Positions 26,801 to 40,276 of a DNA stretch of 64,000 nucleotides are shown here, one piece after another. Below the pieces are notes generated by a model. It saw only the letters and a program-made list of their open reading frames with translations, ran no database searches and was not told the origin of the DNA. The DNA is from Proales similis. Its lineage: Eukaryota; Rotifera; Eurotatoria; Ploima; Proalidae. A program made the translations under genes and the position numbers. Within the stretch, counting starts at the first letter, position 1. Every line of letters begins with the position of its first letter. The stretch lies in NCBI GenBank assembly GCA_019059635.1, contig JAGVRJ010000001.1, positions 3,410,001-3,474,000 of the forward strand. The letters run 5' to 3'.

Positions 26801-29800
26801 GTTGTCGATGAGCACCTGGGCGATCATATTGTGCTCATTTTTCGAGTAGTTCAATAGAGAAAGGCGACTCTTGCGAGCGAGCTCTCGGATCGGCACTGAC
26901 TGGCTGGTGAGCACTTCGGCCTTGGCCACGGGCTGCTTCGAGCCAGGGTTTGATATGCTCGCATTGCGCACGAGGCTGGTTGGTCTTGACTCGTCGCTGT
27001 CCTCTGCGGCAAACAAGTTCCTTATCGGCTCAATGAAGGAGTCCAACGTGAGCTGGAGATGACCTCTCATGCTGAGAATGCCCTGACACAGCTCGTAGAG
27101 AGTTTTGAGTCGACTGGCCAATATGTTTGGCGCCTTGACACCGAACTGAAGAAATTTGCTGCGCAGTATGAACTCAGGATCTGGTGGCAGGACGCAAACA
27201 ACTCGAAACATCGACCTCTGCTCGGGCGATATCCTAGCCGCCTCAGCACTGAGACTGTTGACTGTGCTGACCAGAGCAAAGTTGGGATTTAGCTCGACCT
27301 TGAATGAAGATGACGATATCAAATCAAAATCAAATCAATCAAAGTTCGGCCGAGAGCGCATCATTTACCTCTTTGCCGTCGGCCAAGTATGTGTTGTATG
27401 TGCGCTTGCGCAGCGCTTGAAATATGGTGCTCGAGTACTCGGTGAACCAAGCCATGCAAAGAGAAGAGAGATTTTGTATCTCGTCGAACAGCAGCCAAGA
27501 ACCATCCTTTATTTACAAAGCCCAGGTCTTAGGAGAGCCTTGAGAAGCGGACGCTTGCGACTCTAGTCTAACCTGAGACAAGCCCTGGAGGTAGTTGGTC
27601 ACCGAGCTAAAGTCAGTCTGTTGGTTGCAATGCAAAATGGCCAAAAATTTGCCGAGCTGTTGAGCCAGCTCCTGGAGGAAAGGTTTTAGAGTTTGAATTG
27701 GCTCGCATGTCGGTGCCTTACCTTGACCATTTGGGTCTTGCCCGAGTTAGGCCGGCCCATTAAAATTGAACCTTTGAATATTCGACTCGCCTGCCAAACA
27801 GAAAGTGAATAGCGGTCCGTTTGAGGCGAAATGGCCGCTTGTATCTCGTTGCCGTAAAACTCGCCGCCTTGCTGATAAGACTCGTCCAAAATGCAGAATT
27901 TCGGTCGAATAGTGGCCGCTTTGAAAATGAAAACAATTAAAAGCAACCGATTAGAGCTTTGGCTGTTGGTGAGAAGAATAAAAAATGTTTCTAAAATTAG
28001 AACAAACACACAAAACCATAAACGCTAAACACGCAATTCAGCTTCAGCGGTCGGGGTTAGGTAAACTCATTGAACAACAGAGTGGCTAAATTGAAATCAC
28101 ACAGAAAAGTTTGCTTAGAATCAGCATGTGCTCGTTAATGTGGTTTGAGCAGCAGGCTAATTCGTTCAGCAATCAGCTAAAATAAAAAATGTACCCAAAT
28201 TCTCGTTCAAAATGAAATCATCTGGGATTAATCGGGATTGATTAGGATCGCAGAGGTCTCGGAAGGTGTTTTTTTAATTAGAGAAAAATGAGCCATTTTA
28301 CTTACCGTTCTCGTCACGCGCGTACACTCTGAAGCAGCGTTTCCATTCAAAATCGGTCAGGTCTTTGACTTTTTTGCTCACCAGCTGTTCGAATAGCTCG
28401 CGCAGATAGCAGCTCATCTAGATTATCGACCGATTAGACTCGCATTCGCGCTGATTTTAGTTTCAATCTACCGTAATGAGGCTCTCAACTCTCAGCCTCT
28501 GATGCGGCAATATTGGCTGATCATTGGAGGGCCATCGCGGCTTGGCAATCAATGTCAGCAGTTTGGCAGTTGTTTGGCCGAACTTCTTGCTTGCCAGCAT
28601 CAACGCCTTTCTTTCATTTTTAGTTTCAGAGATGCCCGACTCGACTTCCTGGGTCCATTGAGACCGCAGACCGATGATGCTTATTTGTGTGCAATATTTG
28701 AAGGCCATGTCTTCCACGCTCAGTCCGGAGAGGAGGTCGGCCAAGCAGCCAGTCATGTGACGCTTCACACTCTCAGCCACAACCTCTTTCAGACGCGGTA
28801 TCCACATTTCGGCGCCTTTGTCCATTTTGACGCGCCGCACCAAACTCATTGATTCACGATCGATGCTCAAGACCTCGGAGATTTCCATCTCTTGACTATG
28901 GCCGCGTCCTTTGTTCAGAAGGCCTCGGAAACTGTCCATGTCCGACGATTGGGTGAAATTGTTTTTCGACTTGTCACTGAATAAAAAGCTGGACGAAGTT
29001 TCTTCGCTGTGTGCTGTTGGCTCTTCTATTTTTAGATCGGCAATAGCTGCAAACAACGATCGAAATTGATTCTTGGCCAAGTTTATGTTGCCCGAGACGC
29101 TGGCGTTACTCAGCAGACTGACCAGTGCGCTGTTGGACAGTAGGAAATAGCGAGGAAAGGAGCTTCGCTTTTTGTCGAGCAAATTGTTTAGGGCTTTGAA
29201 GCAGATCTCAAGCTCCTTTTGAACGTCCTTGAGGAGAACACGCTTTGAATTCTCCTGAACAGACGAGCCCAGGCAGCATTGAAGAACGCTCTTGATCTCA
29301 AACGACTGCCTCTGAGAGCGGATCCAAGACTTGTCGACTCGGGAGAAGCGTTTGGCTTCGGAGGGCATCTCGCGGGCAAGCGCCGGATTTGAGAATATCA
29401 ACTCCATGTTTATCCATTGATCTTGCACCTCGAGCCATAGGTTGAGCACTTCGGCGATAGTTCTCAGCTTTTCGAACCAGTTGGCCACCTCGTCTCTGAG
29501 CGGGCTGACAAACTTCGACTTGAGCATGTTGGCCAGAATCTCCTGCGCATGCTCCAGTTGCTCGAGCAGACGCGACGTGTACTCCCGGTCGAACACCACT
29601 TCGCCGTAGTCTTTAAAATGAGCGAAGCTCAGCACTTGTTCGTTCCACTCCTCCTCGATCATTCTCATTTGCGTTTCGAGCTCTTGCTCTTTTTTGGCCG
29701 CCCAGCAAATCGAGCCGATCTCACTGGCGTGCTTGTCGAGGCCGATGCTCATCAAATCGTTCACTCTGAACACGGACGCCTCAAGTCGAAAGGCGCTGCC

Positions 29801-32800
29801 GGTCACTTGCATCACTTGCATCCAGTGGCGGCTTCGAATTTCTTTTTCGCGTAGCTTGATCATCACGGGCAGAACACGTCGATATTTGCCAAGGCATTCG
29901 CCAAGTGTCTGATAGCCTTCCCAGCCGTCCTTGAGTTTGTCCGGAAGTTGATTAAACTGAGACCAGAGCTCGTCGACTTGACGCCCTGACGCGCTAAGGT
30001 CCACGTCCGACCAGAGAGTTGCGCGTAGGTTAGAGTCAAAGTCGAGAAATTGCTTATAAACGCAATAGAGCTCACTGAGTAGAGCTAGCTCAGCTCCTGT
30101 CTTGTCGAGCTCAGGAAACGGCTTGCAGGGAAGGCCGAACAGAATCGAGATCGAGTCGAGCGTTCTCCGGCGCGAGTTGTAGCTGTCGTAAAGAGATTGA
30201 AAGTTGGCGAGTCGAGTCAGCGCTTCGTAAGGGCCAATTCCTTGCACCGACGGGCCGTTCGCATCGAACGAGTTTCGAAAGCGAATCACCTCGACCACAA
30301 ACGTTTTCACTTGTTTGTCCAGCTCTTGCTCGAGAGAATTTCGCTTCTCTTGAAGCAGCTCGCCGCGGACTATTTCGGCCTTTTTAATGAGCTTTGACCA
30401 GTTGTCGCGAAGGGCGTCGACTTTTTCCACTTCTTCGCGACTGAGAATCAAGCCGTAGCGGCGCAGATCGGCGTAGACGTTCTCGATCGGCAAGTAGATT
30501 GAGTCGATTTTATGCTCCATGTCGTTTAGCTCCTCCAGCAATTTTAGCGTGTCGTCCAGCTGCTCGAGCGTGTTCACCGACACCGACAGACGCTGTTCAA
30601 TTCCACTTCGATATATGACGCACTGGTCAAGTTGGCCGCGAGCAATCTCGTGAAGGTACGACGCGTATTTGCACTTCCACTGGTAAGAAAACGCCTTCAA
30701 AGAGGTTCGAATGGCGTCCGTCTTGAGGCAGATTGGTCCGATTCGAAGCGACTCGGGTATCTTGTTCACTTCGGACTCGATCCGAGCGAGTCGGTCCACT
30801 TCTCGCTTGATGGCAAACTCGCCCGGCTCGTGCTTCATGAACTCGTTCACCAAACGGTTCAAATCTTCTTTCCACAAGAACTCGAACAGCTTGAAGTGGA
30901 GCATGTGCTTTTTGATTAGCGGTCCAATGTCTTGAGAGTTTTTCGCTTTTGCTTTAATCGCGATTGCCAATTCGGAGCAAGAATTTACCGCCAATCACGC
31001 ATTCGAAAAGCTTCAGCAGGAGCTTTATCTCGTTGTCGGCGTCGATTCGATTGTCGACTAGTGGCACGTCCGAGTGAGTCCATTTGAACGCTTCACACAA
31101 AACGGGTTTTAATTTACACGGCGGCTGTCAGTTGAGAGAAAAGTCTTACATTTGCCAGTGTTGATCACCCGTCGCGCCACATTTTGAAGAACTTGTTGAC
31201 TGAGCGTGAGCGATGGCTCTGTCAACACATCGGGTATTGCGTACTTTAGATTGAATTCAAGACTAGGCGGATAAGCGAGCGATCAAGCGAGAGAAAGAGC
31301 GAAAGAAGATGAGAAATTTGTTACCCAAGGTCAGCGGCTGGCTCATCTGACTCGGCTTGTAGCCATTCGGTTTGGGCAAGTGCAGTACTCACCGATATTG
31401 GTCGTCCCATTCTAAGATCCTCGCCTGATTTCAAGCGCATGAACTGGCGCGGATCGGTTACATGCTCCACGTCTTTGTCCTTGACGCCGATGGTCTCATA
31501 CCCGCAGGCAAGCGCCAAGTTTTTCAACGACAACTTTACGTTCTTCTTCAACGAGTCGAGAAGAAGAACCGAGTAGTGCTCGCGCAGGTTGTGGAACTCT
31601 GGCTCTGCTTTGAGCATGTGTTTTGCGTTTGTTTTCTTTCTTCTCGATTTGCTTTCACGCGCGATCGGAATGAGCTCGAGTGCGATTCGTTCAAGATAAT
31701 TTTCAATTGTGCCTATTCGCGATATGATCTCTTGCTTTCGACTGTTCACCAGCTCGCTCAGATTAAACTCAAAGTCCTCGGGGCTCTGTAGTCGATTCAA
31801 ACGATTCAGTTGAAACATGATTCAATAAGCTTTCAATGAAAAAGGCACCTACCCAGTTCGTCTTCAGCTCTTTGTCATTTTCGTTGAGTAAATGCGTCTT
31901 TTCTATCTCGCTCACTTGGCCCAGGATTTCAACTTCCAGTTCGGCCACGATTTTTCTTATCAGCGCGTCAAGACTCTCGATGGCGATCTCAAACGAGCGG
32001 ACAAACGAGTCTTCAAATTCAACACAGCTCACGTAGAGCGAGACGTTGAAAGAGGCCACTCTCACTTACCAATGTTGATGCTCTCCCACGTCAGAAGGGT
32101 GCAGGCCTGTTCAATAGCGCTCAATGTCTTGATCACATGAGGCACAAACAATGCTTCAAAATGAGAAGGAATCGAGGCCACAGTTTTGTTAAATTTGCTC
32201 TGTAGCATTTCCAGATCCGATTTGAACAGTTTGAACTTTTTCTCCTTTTTTTGTTTCGAAATTTAAGAGCAAATGGGCATGAATTGGAAGAGCAGAAATC
32301 TCACGTGAGAGAGAATGTCCCTGAGCGAGTTGGGAGGCTCGATTCCGAAACGTCGCAGCCATTTGACTTCTTGGAATAAGAGCAGAATTCTGCAGCGATT
32401 CGAAGAAGCACAAAACGTGAATAAAATCGATCCAGATTTCAGAGCTGCTCTGCTTACCTCTGATCGTAATTGACGCGGAATGAAAGAGTCCGTTCGTCTC
32501 TTTTTAGTAAATTGGCTTTGAACGCCAGCTTAACCGTCTCGATTGAGCTGCTCCACTGTTCGAGGTAGGCATTTTCGAACGCTTTGAACGACGCCACCAG
32601 TTGATTGAATGAATTGAGCGTGTCGACGAATTCTTGATGCAAAGTCATTTGAAAAGCTCTTTTTTGCTTGGATTTCAGACCGTGACTTACCATCAAGGCC
32701 CGTGATGTATTTGTATTCCTTGAACGCGTTCATCGGCTCTTCGATACTTTTCTGCAGCTGCCGAACCCAAGCAAGAGCGCCACCTTCAATCGCGCAGTTT

Positions 32801-35773
32801 TGAGAGAAGAGATTAGAATGCACAATCAGATTTCCAACTTACCGATCGGAGGTGCGTTTCTCAAAATCGGTGGATCAAGCTTGTTAAAAGAAATGCTTTC
32901 AGTATTCGCAAAACAGAAAGGTAGTCATTGCACAAAACCGACCTTTTCACGCTCGAATTTGACGGCTAGCTCTTCAAGGTCATTTTGGAATGTGGAGAAA
33001 GCTTCCACATATTTCTCGTTTATAACGGGTCGAAGCAGCTCTTGCTGGGCGACTGGCCGCAGACTATTGCGAATCGGACATCATTCACAGTCAACATGAC
33101 CGAATCAAAAATGAACTGATCGGCTTACATTTTGAGAATTTTCAATGCTTCGCCGGTCGGCTTCTCTTTCATGAATATCACGTTCACATAGGCGACGAGG
33201 AATCTCTCCAACGCGTTCTTGTAGCCCAGAAATTTTCTATTCGACTGATCAAAGCTAAAATCGTCGCAAAGACGGTTTATCGGCATTCAAGCGAGTCAAA
33301 GATCTAGAAAAAAAAAAGAAGTCTTACATGTCGGACTGCTTGGTCTCGACGTCCAACGTCTGCTTGGCACTTGTCCGAGTCATTTCCTCTCTCATTCGTT
33401 TGATGAATTCGGCGATCACTGCGGCTATGGTCGGCCCTTCTTGACTCTGGTTGTAGTATTTCTCTTCAAGCGCTTGCTTAGAGCATTAAAATCTTCCGCG
33501 GTCGAATGGCTCGAGCTTACTCATTAGAACTAGATCTTGCTTGGAGACGCTTTTTGCCTTTTGAAGAATGTTTTTCGAGTCCTCTTTCACTTGACTCTCC
33601 CTTTTAAATAGACGCTCGACCGGGTCTTTTGGCGACGGCTCATCGGACGCATCGCTCTCTTCATAGCCTTGGTCTTCCTCTATTTCTCTCTCTTTTTGAT
33701 TGGGTTGCTCATGCTCGACGGCCAATTGCGTGCGGCTACCAAAGCTAGCATTATCGCTCTCGGTCAACTCTGATTCGTCATCGTCGTCGTTTATCGAGTC
33801 CGCGTCGTTCTGGACACTTCCTTCGAAATCAAAGTCCTCTTTTCTGGGCTTCACCAAACCTGTAGACAACTGACTCAGGCTCTCGTATTGAGTGATGATG
33901 TGAATTTGATCGATCAGGTTCTGCAATCGATTGCAAAAGGCATCTATGTGCGCGAATATGACGCTCTCCTCAGTCATGAGGACGCCGCGAGTCTTCTGAT
34001 CGCTCTCACTCTTTCTGAATGAATTGATCACATTGCGTTGACTGGAGCCGGGCTCTTTAATACTCGAGTCCGGCGTAACTATGGCGGACACGACCGACGG
34101 AAAGCTGTTTAGATTCTGGGCACCGCCGAGCGAATCTCTTAAATTTCTGAACGCTTCCTTGTACTTGGTTCGGACAAACAAGCAGGCTTTCAAGCGACCG
34201 TAAAAGCTCTCGTTGAACGGGTGAGTTTCCTCTCTGAGCTCGCTGCTCCTGCTCTTGGTGATCTAAACAGGTTTTCGCTTATTAAGTTGAGACTGAAGCG
34301 TTTCCTCGAGCAATCTACTCACCGACGAGGGAAGAAACAGCTCTTTGGGGTCGAATATGGCACTCAGATCTTTGGGCTCTTGGATTTCTTTGAAAATTAT
34401 CGGCCAAAATCGGTCGTCTTCAATGCTCGACTCGGCAAGTTCGTTCAAATATTCCTTGAAAATGTTCACGAGCTGATTGCTGACCTACGAGTATGAAAAA
34501 TCATGAGGCTTGGTTTGGGCTGAGATTTCGAATTGGAGCGTTGCCTTTGTGAACAAGAGACCGAGATAGCCTTGTCGGGCGTAGTAGCGCGACACCGACT
34601 CTACAGTTCGCATGGCCGTGCAGAGGCCCGGTATGGCAGTTCTCACGCATGAGATCGGGCTGATTCCCTGATAGAACTGATCGATCGGTCTTCGCAGCGA
34701 CTCTAAAAATTTCACTTTATCTCTGCATTCATTTTGGGCGTCAGTTATTCTGAATGCGAACGATTTGTTTAATTGAAAGGCCGGCCGACTGCATTGCTCT
34801 GCTTACCCGGTGTCAATTTGCCGCCAGCGTTTAATCACTTTTGACTTGGAGGTTATCAACGCGCTAATAACGCTTTTGCATTCCTTTGACTTGAGCTGCT
34901 CGTTCAAGTTGGCCAGCAGTCGTTGCTTCCTCTGCCACCGATCTAGTTCACTGCTCGGTCCGACCGACGGATGAATATCACTGCAAAATGATTTTTCTTT
35001 TTATAAATCAACTCTCTCTTGGCTAACTGTCATTAGTCCTACATTTCATCGCAAATGTCCGACAAAATATTTTCAATCGTTTCCATCCAGTCCAAAGCCA
35101 GGTCCTCGCATTGCTTGATAACGGGCGAGTCGGCACTGATCCGCGCCTGCTTCAACTCGTCCATGATGGTCGACTCGACACGCTTGAGAAGCTAAACAAG
35201 AAAATGCGCGTCTATGAGCGAGTCTAGCCAGCGCCATTCTGATGCTCTGAACATTACCAAACTCTTTTGCACTTGGCTCTCGCCCGAGTACTGCTGAATA
35301 TTGGCGACGCATTTCTGCATGCTTCGCACCGTTTGCAGACGAAGATGGTCGTCGACCGCTCCGCCCCAGTTCTCTTGACGCTCGAACACGGGCAAGAGGA
35401 GGTCATTGTAGAAATTGAAAAAGAGCTGCGTCGGATTCCTCAGCTCGCCGACGAGCAGTTCTTGTCGGATGTGAGTTTCGCTCACCTCCTGGATTGTGTC
35501 TTGGCGTAGAAAATAGAGAATATTTAGCGAGTCCAGACTCTCGCGCTCGCTGCGTGTCAGCTTGAGCAGATTGTCTGTGATCTTCAGATCGCTGTTCGCG
35601 GCGCTTTTAATTGTGTAAAAGAAAATTTTGTTGGAGCCGTTGGCGCACAGGAAGCTGTTCACGAGCTCCATGTTGTCTGGCTGGCAAATCAGCTTTTCCA
35701 AATAGCCGCTGGTGCCGTCAATTGCAAAGGTCTGCGCCACCTTGGCCGCTATCCACCAGTGCCTTTCGTCCAT
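14807..35773 (-). CDS. Axonemal outer-arm dynein heavy chain, DNAH5/DNAH8 class, multi-exon
   Basis: This is a full-length dynein heavy chain, the motor that slides doublet microtubules in cilia and flagella. The first exon is 35258-35773 (MDERHWWIAAK), the second 35043-35191, and the last ends at 14807 with WYMRGVCATLKPF. The tail (about 28300-35773) and the linker-bearing 28463-30994 block align along their length with DNAH5, for example RYGLILSREEVEKVDAL and KRFSRVDKSWIRS, which places it in the DNAH5/8 group. AAA1 P-loop GRPNSGKT is near 27730-27760 and its Walker B LLFDEI near 27480-27500. AAA2 P-loop GPSGTGKS is near 26450, AAA3 GPTGCGKT near 24980 with Walker B VFIDD near 24520, and a degenerate AAA4 near 23085-23290. 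Stalk coils and the microtubule-binding region lie at 20160-22470, AAA5 near 18600-19487, AAA6 and the C-terminal domain below 18000. Most introns are short; those I measured above 250 bp are 19488-20160, 20346-20879, 25530-25822 and 27919-28305. Not all junctions were checked. Length is roughly 4,000 or more residues. Confidence 0.9.
19488..20160 (-). other. Large dynein intron (673 bp) after the second stalk coil
   Basis: The upstream exon ends in ATC ATC GAA AG before GTAAAC, and the downstream exon starts C ATC CTG GGC after AAAAAG, giving an in-frame Ser codon. The joined protein matches the end of stalk coil 2 and the start of AAA5 in other dyneins. No coding sequence, hairpin or repeat stands out inside. 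It is over ten times longer than most introns in the window. Confidence 0.75.
20346..20879 (-). other. Large dynein intron (534 bp) inside the second stalk coil
   Basis: This intron separates a 33 bp exon (20880-20912, 11 codons, SIRLKKLEESL) from the exon beginning AAC CTG GAC at 20345. Both sides are in phase 0 and coiled-coil-like. A poly-A run lies near 20518-20526. I see no gene inside. Confidence 0.7.
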
Positions 35774-35793
35774 CTCTTGGCGCCCGCTTCTTC

Positions 35794-35810
35794 CTCTCTC
35801 TCTCTCTCTC
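35794..35810. repeat. (CT)n tract just upstream of the dynein start codon
   Basis: An uninterrupted CT dinucleotide run lies about 20 bp upstream of the dynein ATG; it reads as (GA)n on the coding strand. It may be a leader or promoter element, or simply a microsatellite. Confidence 0.8.
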
Positions 35811-37041
35811 TTTCTTTCCTGTGCCTTTAGTTCGCCTCGTTAAGCTCTGTTTCAAGTTTATTTAAAAAGGCGAGAATAATTAGCCAGTTGCTTTTCATCG
35901 ATACTTTTAAACTCTCGCATATAGTACTCGTCACGGACGACTCCAAACGCTCTCAACGGACGGTTGTCAAGAAGTTCAGGTTGAACGGTTGCTATGGAAT
36001 CAGGCGGCGCCAAGTCCAATCCTCAACTTTTTTTTATTGTTCATGTTTCTATTCAACACTGCCTCGCAAGTTCAATTTTCTTAATGCCATCAGTCAGTTC
36101 GGGATAATCATCCGTCAGTCGCAGGGTCAGGCCATTTCCTTCACCATGAAATCAAAACTTTATTATTCCTCTCTCTCTCTCTCCCACGTTCCCAGAATAA
36201 AGACTATTTCATTTGAATTGAACCGGAAAGGAAGCTGCGTGTAGTTCGTCTTGAATCATTAGTCTGCTCAATCCAAGTTTATTTAATTTATTTCTGGCGT
36301 ACTTAGGCACGTATGAATTAAATCGATTTGGCAATCTGGCCGTGTTTGCGGATTTCAAGAGGCGAGATTAAAAATCGATTGCCAGCTAACGCATTAAAGA
36401 CAGCTGCCGGTGGTTAGTTCTGTTCAATAAAATAGCAGAGCATCCAGGATTGGCTGACGCTCAGCGAGTTGAGCGAGAATGAGTTGCAATTCAAGTACCA
36501 AATATAGATGAGAGCAGCGCCAATTATGAGCTCAACCGGCGCAGTGTAGATTTTGGGGCGCAGATTAAAGCAATAGGGGTCGAGTGCATTTCCGATTTGG
36601 CTCTGACAATTCAGACTGGTTAGAGCGACCAAGCGTGACAAAGCCGAACCAGAATGGCGTGAGAAATTAAGCATGAAAAGCGTTGCGTGCAATTGTTATG
36701 CAAAAAATGTCTCAGCCATAAGGCAATTTCGGATTGGTCCCCGAACCGGATAGAAAAGGCAATGCCGCTCTGGCCTCAGACGGGCTACATCGCCTATCTT
36801 ATTCTAGCTAAAACCTTAATGCTTCTCTAAGCATAGACAATTAGCCTGTGTTGAGATTGAGACTAATCGAAGTGGAGCTCTTGACAGAGCGCTTGGTCAC
36901 AGACCTTTTAGTTGATTGAATTCAAGCAGACACGAAGCATCCATGCATAGGAAATGAATCGAGTGAACAGTTCACGCGTGAGAGAGTTGCAATATCGGCT
37001 TTTATTAATACCAGTAGCAGCAGTAGTAGCGGCGGCTGCAC

Positions 37042-37073
37042 CAATAATAATAATAATGATAATGATAATAATA
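37042..37073. repeat. AAT/GAT trinucleotide microsatellite
   Basis: The sequence is repeated AATAATAAT with interspersed GAT units, following a short AGT/GGC-rich stretch. It lies in the gene-free region and has no coding context. Confidence 0.8.
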
Positions 37074-40000
37074 GAAGAGAGCGAGTTAAATTAAAATCCG
37101 GTCTATGATGTTCATCTGATTGAATTAGTGCCGGCTATTATGCGAGCAAGAGAGGACCGTTCGCTTTCAATTATGTGCTTATTTTATTCACTTACGAGCT
37201 AATGAGCTTACCTCAGGGGCGCTCAGATAGATAATAGCGCTAAGCGGGCCTGACTAAGTAAATGATGCAACCAGACCGAGCCATCTGATTCTCATGGTTC
37301 GAACAAACGCCTTTCCCCTTCTTTTCCCGCCTCCCTCCTACGCCTCCATTACATTCATAAATCATTTCATTTCACGTTCAAATTCTTCTTCATCATCATT
37401 CTGCTCCTACTTGGCCTTTTTGTCTTCCTTTATTTTCTCTTATTGACTCTGTGGACCACTTTTGGCCTTATTCACTCAGGCAATCTTAAACTCGCTTTCT
37501 TCTTTTTTTTTGCTTTTCTTTTCGTTCTCTCTCTCTCTCTCTGGCTGCTCGAGTTTTTTTTTATTTTTATTTGCCTTTTCTCGCTTTAATTGTTTCTATT
37601 CGTCTGCAATGACTTGATTGCCTCTTTACCTCTCACTATTGTTACATTACTGTTGCATACGCTCACTACTGATCCTTTACATCAGCGCTCATCCCATTTG
37701 CCCTTATCAGTGCGTATCGGTCGTAATTATTTTTTATCGCCTCAACCTATCACCTCTCTGCTCACTCCCTTCTCTCGATTTTTCCCCTCTCTCTCTCTAC
37801 CATTCTGTCTTCTCTCTCTCTTGAATTTTTTTTCTTTCCCCATGAATACCGCAACGCTGCTCAGAAGCTAATCCCTGCCTGGCAGCCTTAAATTGCCGGC
37901 AGGCTCGCCTTAAATCTTCAAACATCCATCAGAGTCAATATGATTGAGCGATATTATCGAGCGTTGAAATTAAAATCATCTAATTTTTGATAATATCAGC
38001 CAAGAGCGCATCTGAGCTGTGCGATCAGACTAGGACGCATGTTTGCCTGTTTTCTCTCGCTCTTACACAGATACGCAGACACACAGGCACTTATTCTAGT
38101 CGAGTCGACTGAATTCAAGTAGCAAAGGAGAAAAACCAAATGAGAAGAAGATTTTAAAGCCGGGCAAAACGAAATAAAGAAAAATAAATAAATAATTACG
38201 CCCGGGCGGTGCCAGTCCTACTGGAAAATATTATTCAAATTAGTTGTATCTAGCTTCAATAACGATTTGCGAGCGTGGCATTAAAGCTTCAGCGGCACTG
38301 GTGGCGGTGGTAGCAACCACAGCAACGGCCGAGTGAATTATCTTTGAAGCAATATGAATAAATCATGCGGGCTATTCATTAGACGAGCGGAAACTACGCC
38401 GTAATGAGCGCGTCTAAGCGTTGAATAATGATTCTTTTGACTCTATCCTTCTTGGTGAATTTTCTCGGCTCCTGCGTATTACCTCTGCCCTTAATGCTTG
38501 CCTGGCTGCTGGCTCACATCTCAGCGCAGCATATGTTGCTGCGCGTCTTGTCTAATCCTGCTTGACGATTGTTCCTCTTCCTTTCTTATTCGCATTTCTG
38601 CTGTCTTTTATTTCCTTTTTTCGCTTTTTTTTTCTCGCGCAGTGTGTCCCAACTCGATTTCTGTGCCCAGCCAACAACGTCTTTTCTCTTTAGTATCTGC
38701 TTCTCGACACGTTGCGTTTGCCTGAATGCTTGTCTGTCCGCTCGTCTGCCTGCTTGCTTGCCTGAATGACTCGATTGCTTTTCTCTCACAACGGTCGCTT
38801 TTCAATCAGCGGCTGACTTGCATCTCTATTATCAAATCAATAATTTATGTCCGCATTCAAACAAGAAGCAAGATGCTTTTCTCAGTAGGCTGCTCCACAT
38901 ATGGTCTCCTTTTTTTTCTCGCTTTTTTGCGGCCCAATTCTAAGCATTTTTATTATATCATCCTCACTTGGCTGCTTAATTCACGCTAATATTAAGTATG
39001 CGCATTGCCAACTAAAATTCATCCGGCGCTCATTATCAGCTCATGATTTTGAAAGGCTAATTGAAGAATCGGCTCTTCATTCAAGCCATATTCAAGTTCT
39101 CAAGGGACATCCCATTTTGCGGCTTGAATGGCACGCCTATCATCATCATCGTCATCGTCCTCATTTCCATCCATTATATTTTGCCCTTCTTCTATCCGTT
39201 CTTTTCATCCAGTTCGGTTTTGATTGTTTTTCGTCTCTTTTTTTTTTTGCTCATTCTTGGTCTGGGCGGGTTTAGCCCTGCTTGCGTACTTGACAGCCGT
39301 TCTCTCGCAGACTGTTTGGTCTCAATGATCACCGCACGAATGAATCTGGCCCGTAAAACGTGACGTATTCGATTTCTATCTACTTTGACTCGCTCTACGA
39401 CGACATTATTTTATGACGCGTGTTGTAAAAAGTAATCAAAATGAAACGAAAAAAAAAATTCCGAAAGAACGAACCGACGAACGGGAGTGATTGCCGCGCT
39501 GTATGCGGCGAGAGACAACGAGAACTGCGCGCCAAATTGAGCAAGATAAGAGCTCGGAGTTGTTTTTAGCTACTTCACCACCACCATCATCTCATCATCA
39601 TCACAATAATAAAACAGCAGCAACAAAAAAAAGAGCGAAAAAAAAAGCTTGAAGAGAGAGACAGAGAACGCGAGTTGGACCATTACGCAATGCTCGGTCT
39701 CATTTGTCACTTTTGGGTTTCTTTCTCGGCTAAGCAGCGATTATTACCATCGTCTGTTGAAGCCCTAAAATAAGAGACAAATTAGGATATATGAGCGTGT
39801 GCGTGTGTGCGCCAAGCTTATTAAATCTTCCGCTGGATGGATTCTCTACTTCAATCGAGATCTTGAGCTGTATTGCAATTGACACGTGAGGGTACTTTCG
39901 GCTCTGATCAGAACGCCATTTGGAGCTTTAGAGAACCTATTGGTGACACTCTTTGAATAATTTATGTGACAGCGTGCAACGAATGGAAGCGAAACGATGC

Positions 40001-40269
40001 TTCAACAAAAACACGTCAAGATCGAATGTGAATGGGGAAAGAACGATTATGAGGCTAAGAATGCGTGACGATCACAGGTGTATTGGATGCTTCACTGTGT
40101 TGTGTGTGTGTGCGTACACATTTCGTCTTGCTGCTGGGCAAGCTGCTTGTTGTTTTGAACGTTAGAGACTGCCAGAGAAAAAAACCAAAGTGAGAAGAAA
40201 AGCGGCGCAAATTAGCGAGTAAGAGGCGGCCACGGCCAAACAGTGACTGAGTGAGCCCAGCGAGTGGAA

Positions 40270-40276
40270 TATAAAG
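40270..40276 (+). promoter_or_regulatory. Possible TATA box for a PDE8 leader exon
   Basis: TATAAAG in a GC-richer context, on the PDE8 strand and about 870 bp before the coding start. The distance requires a leader exon or intron. This is a motif match only. Confidence 0.25.

Noticed and set aside
37290-37310. GGTTCGAAC resembling a tRNA T-loop
   Set aside because: The flanking bases do not form a T-stem, and no D-arm or acceptor stem can be drawn around it.
37866-37900. Possible hairpin GCCTGGCAG ... GCCGGCAGGC as a microRNA precursor
   Set aside because: Only five base pairs close the stem before mismatches, too short for a pre-miRNA.
37590-39363. Several plus-strand open frames in the 35.8-41.1 kb gap that look like transmembrane proteins
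   Set aside because: Their hydrophobicity comes from T- and CT-rich low-complexity DNA translated as Phe/Leu/Ser. There is no homology or consistent codon use.
39715-39745. TTCTCGGCTAAGCAGCG resembling the start of U2 snRNA
   Set aside because: Only a short stretch is similar; the branchpoint-recognition and Sm-site sequences are absent.
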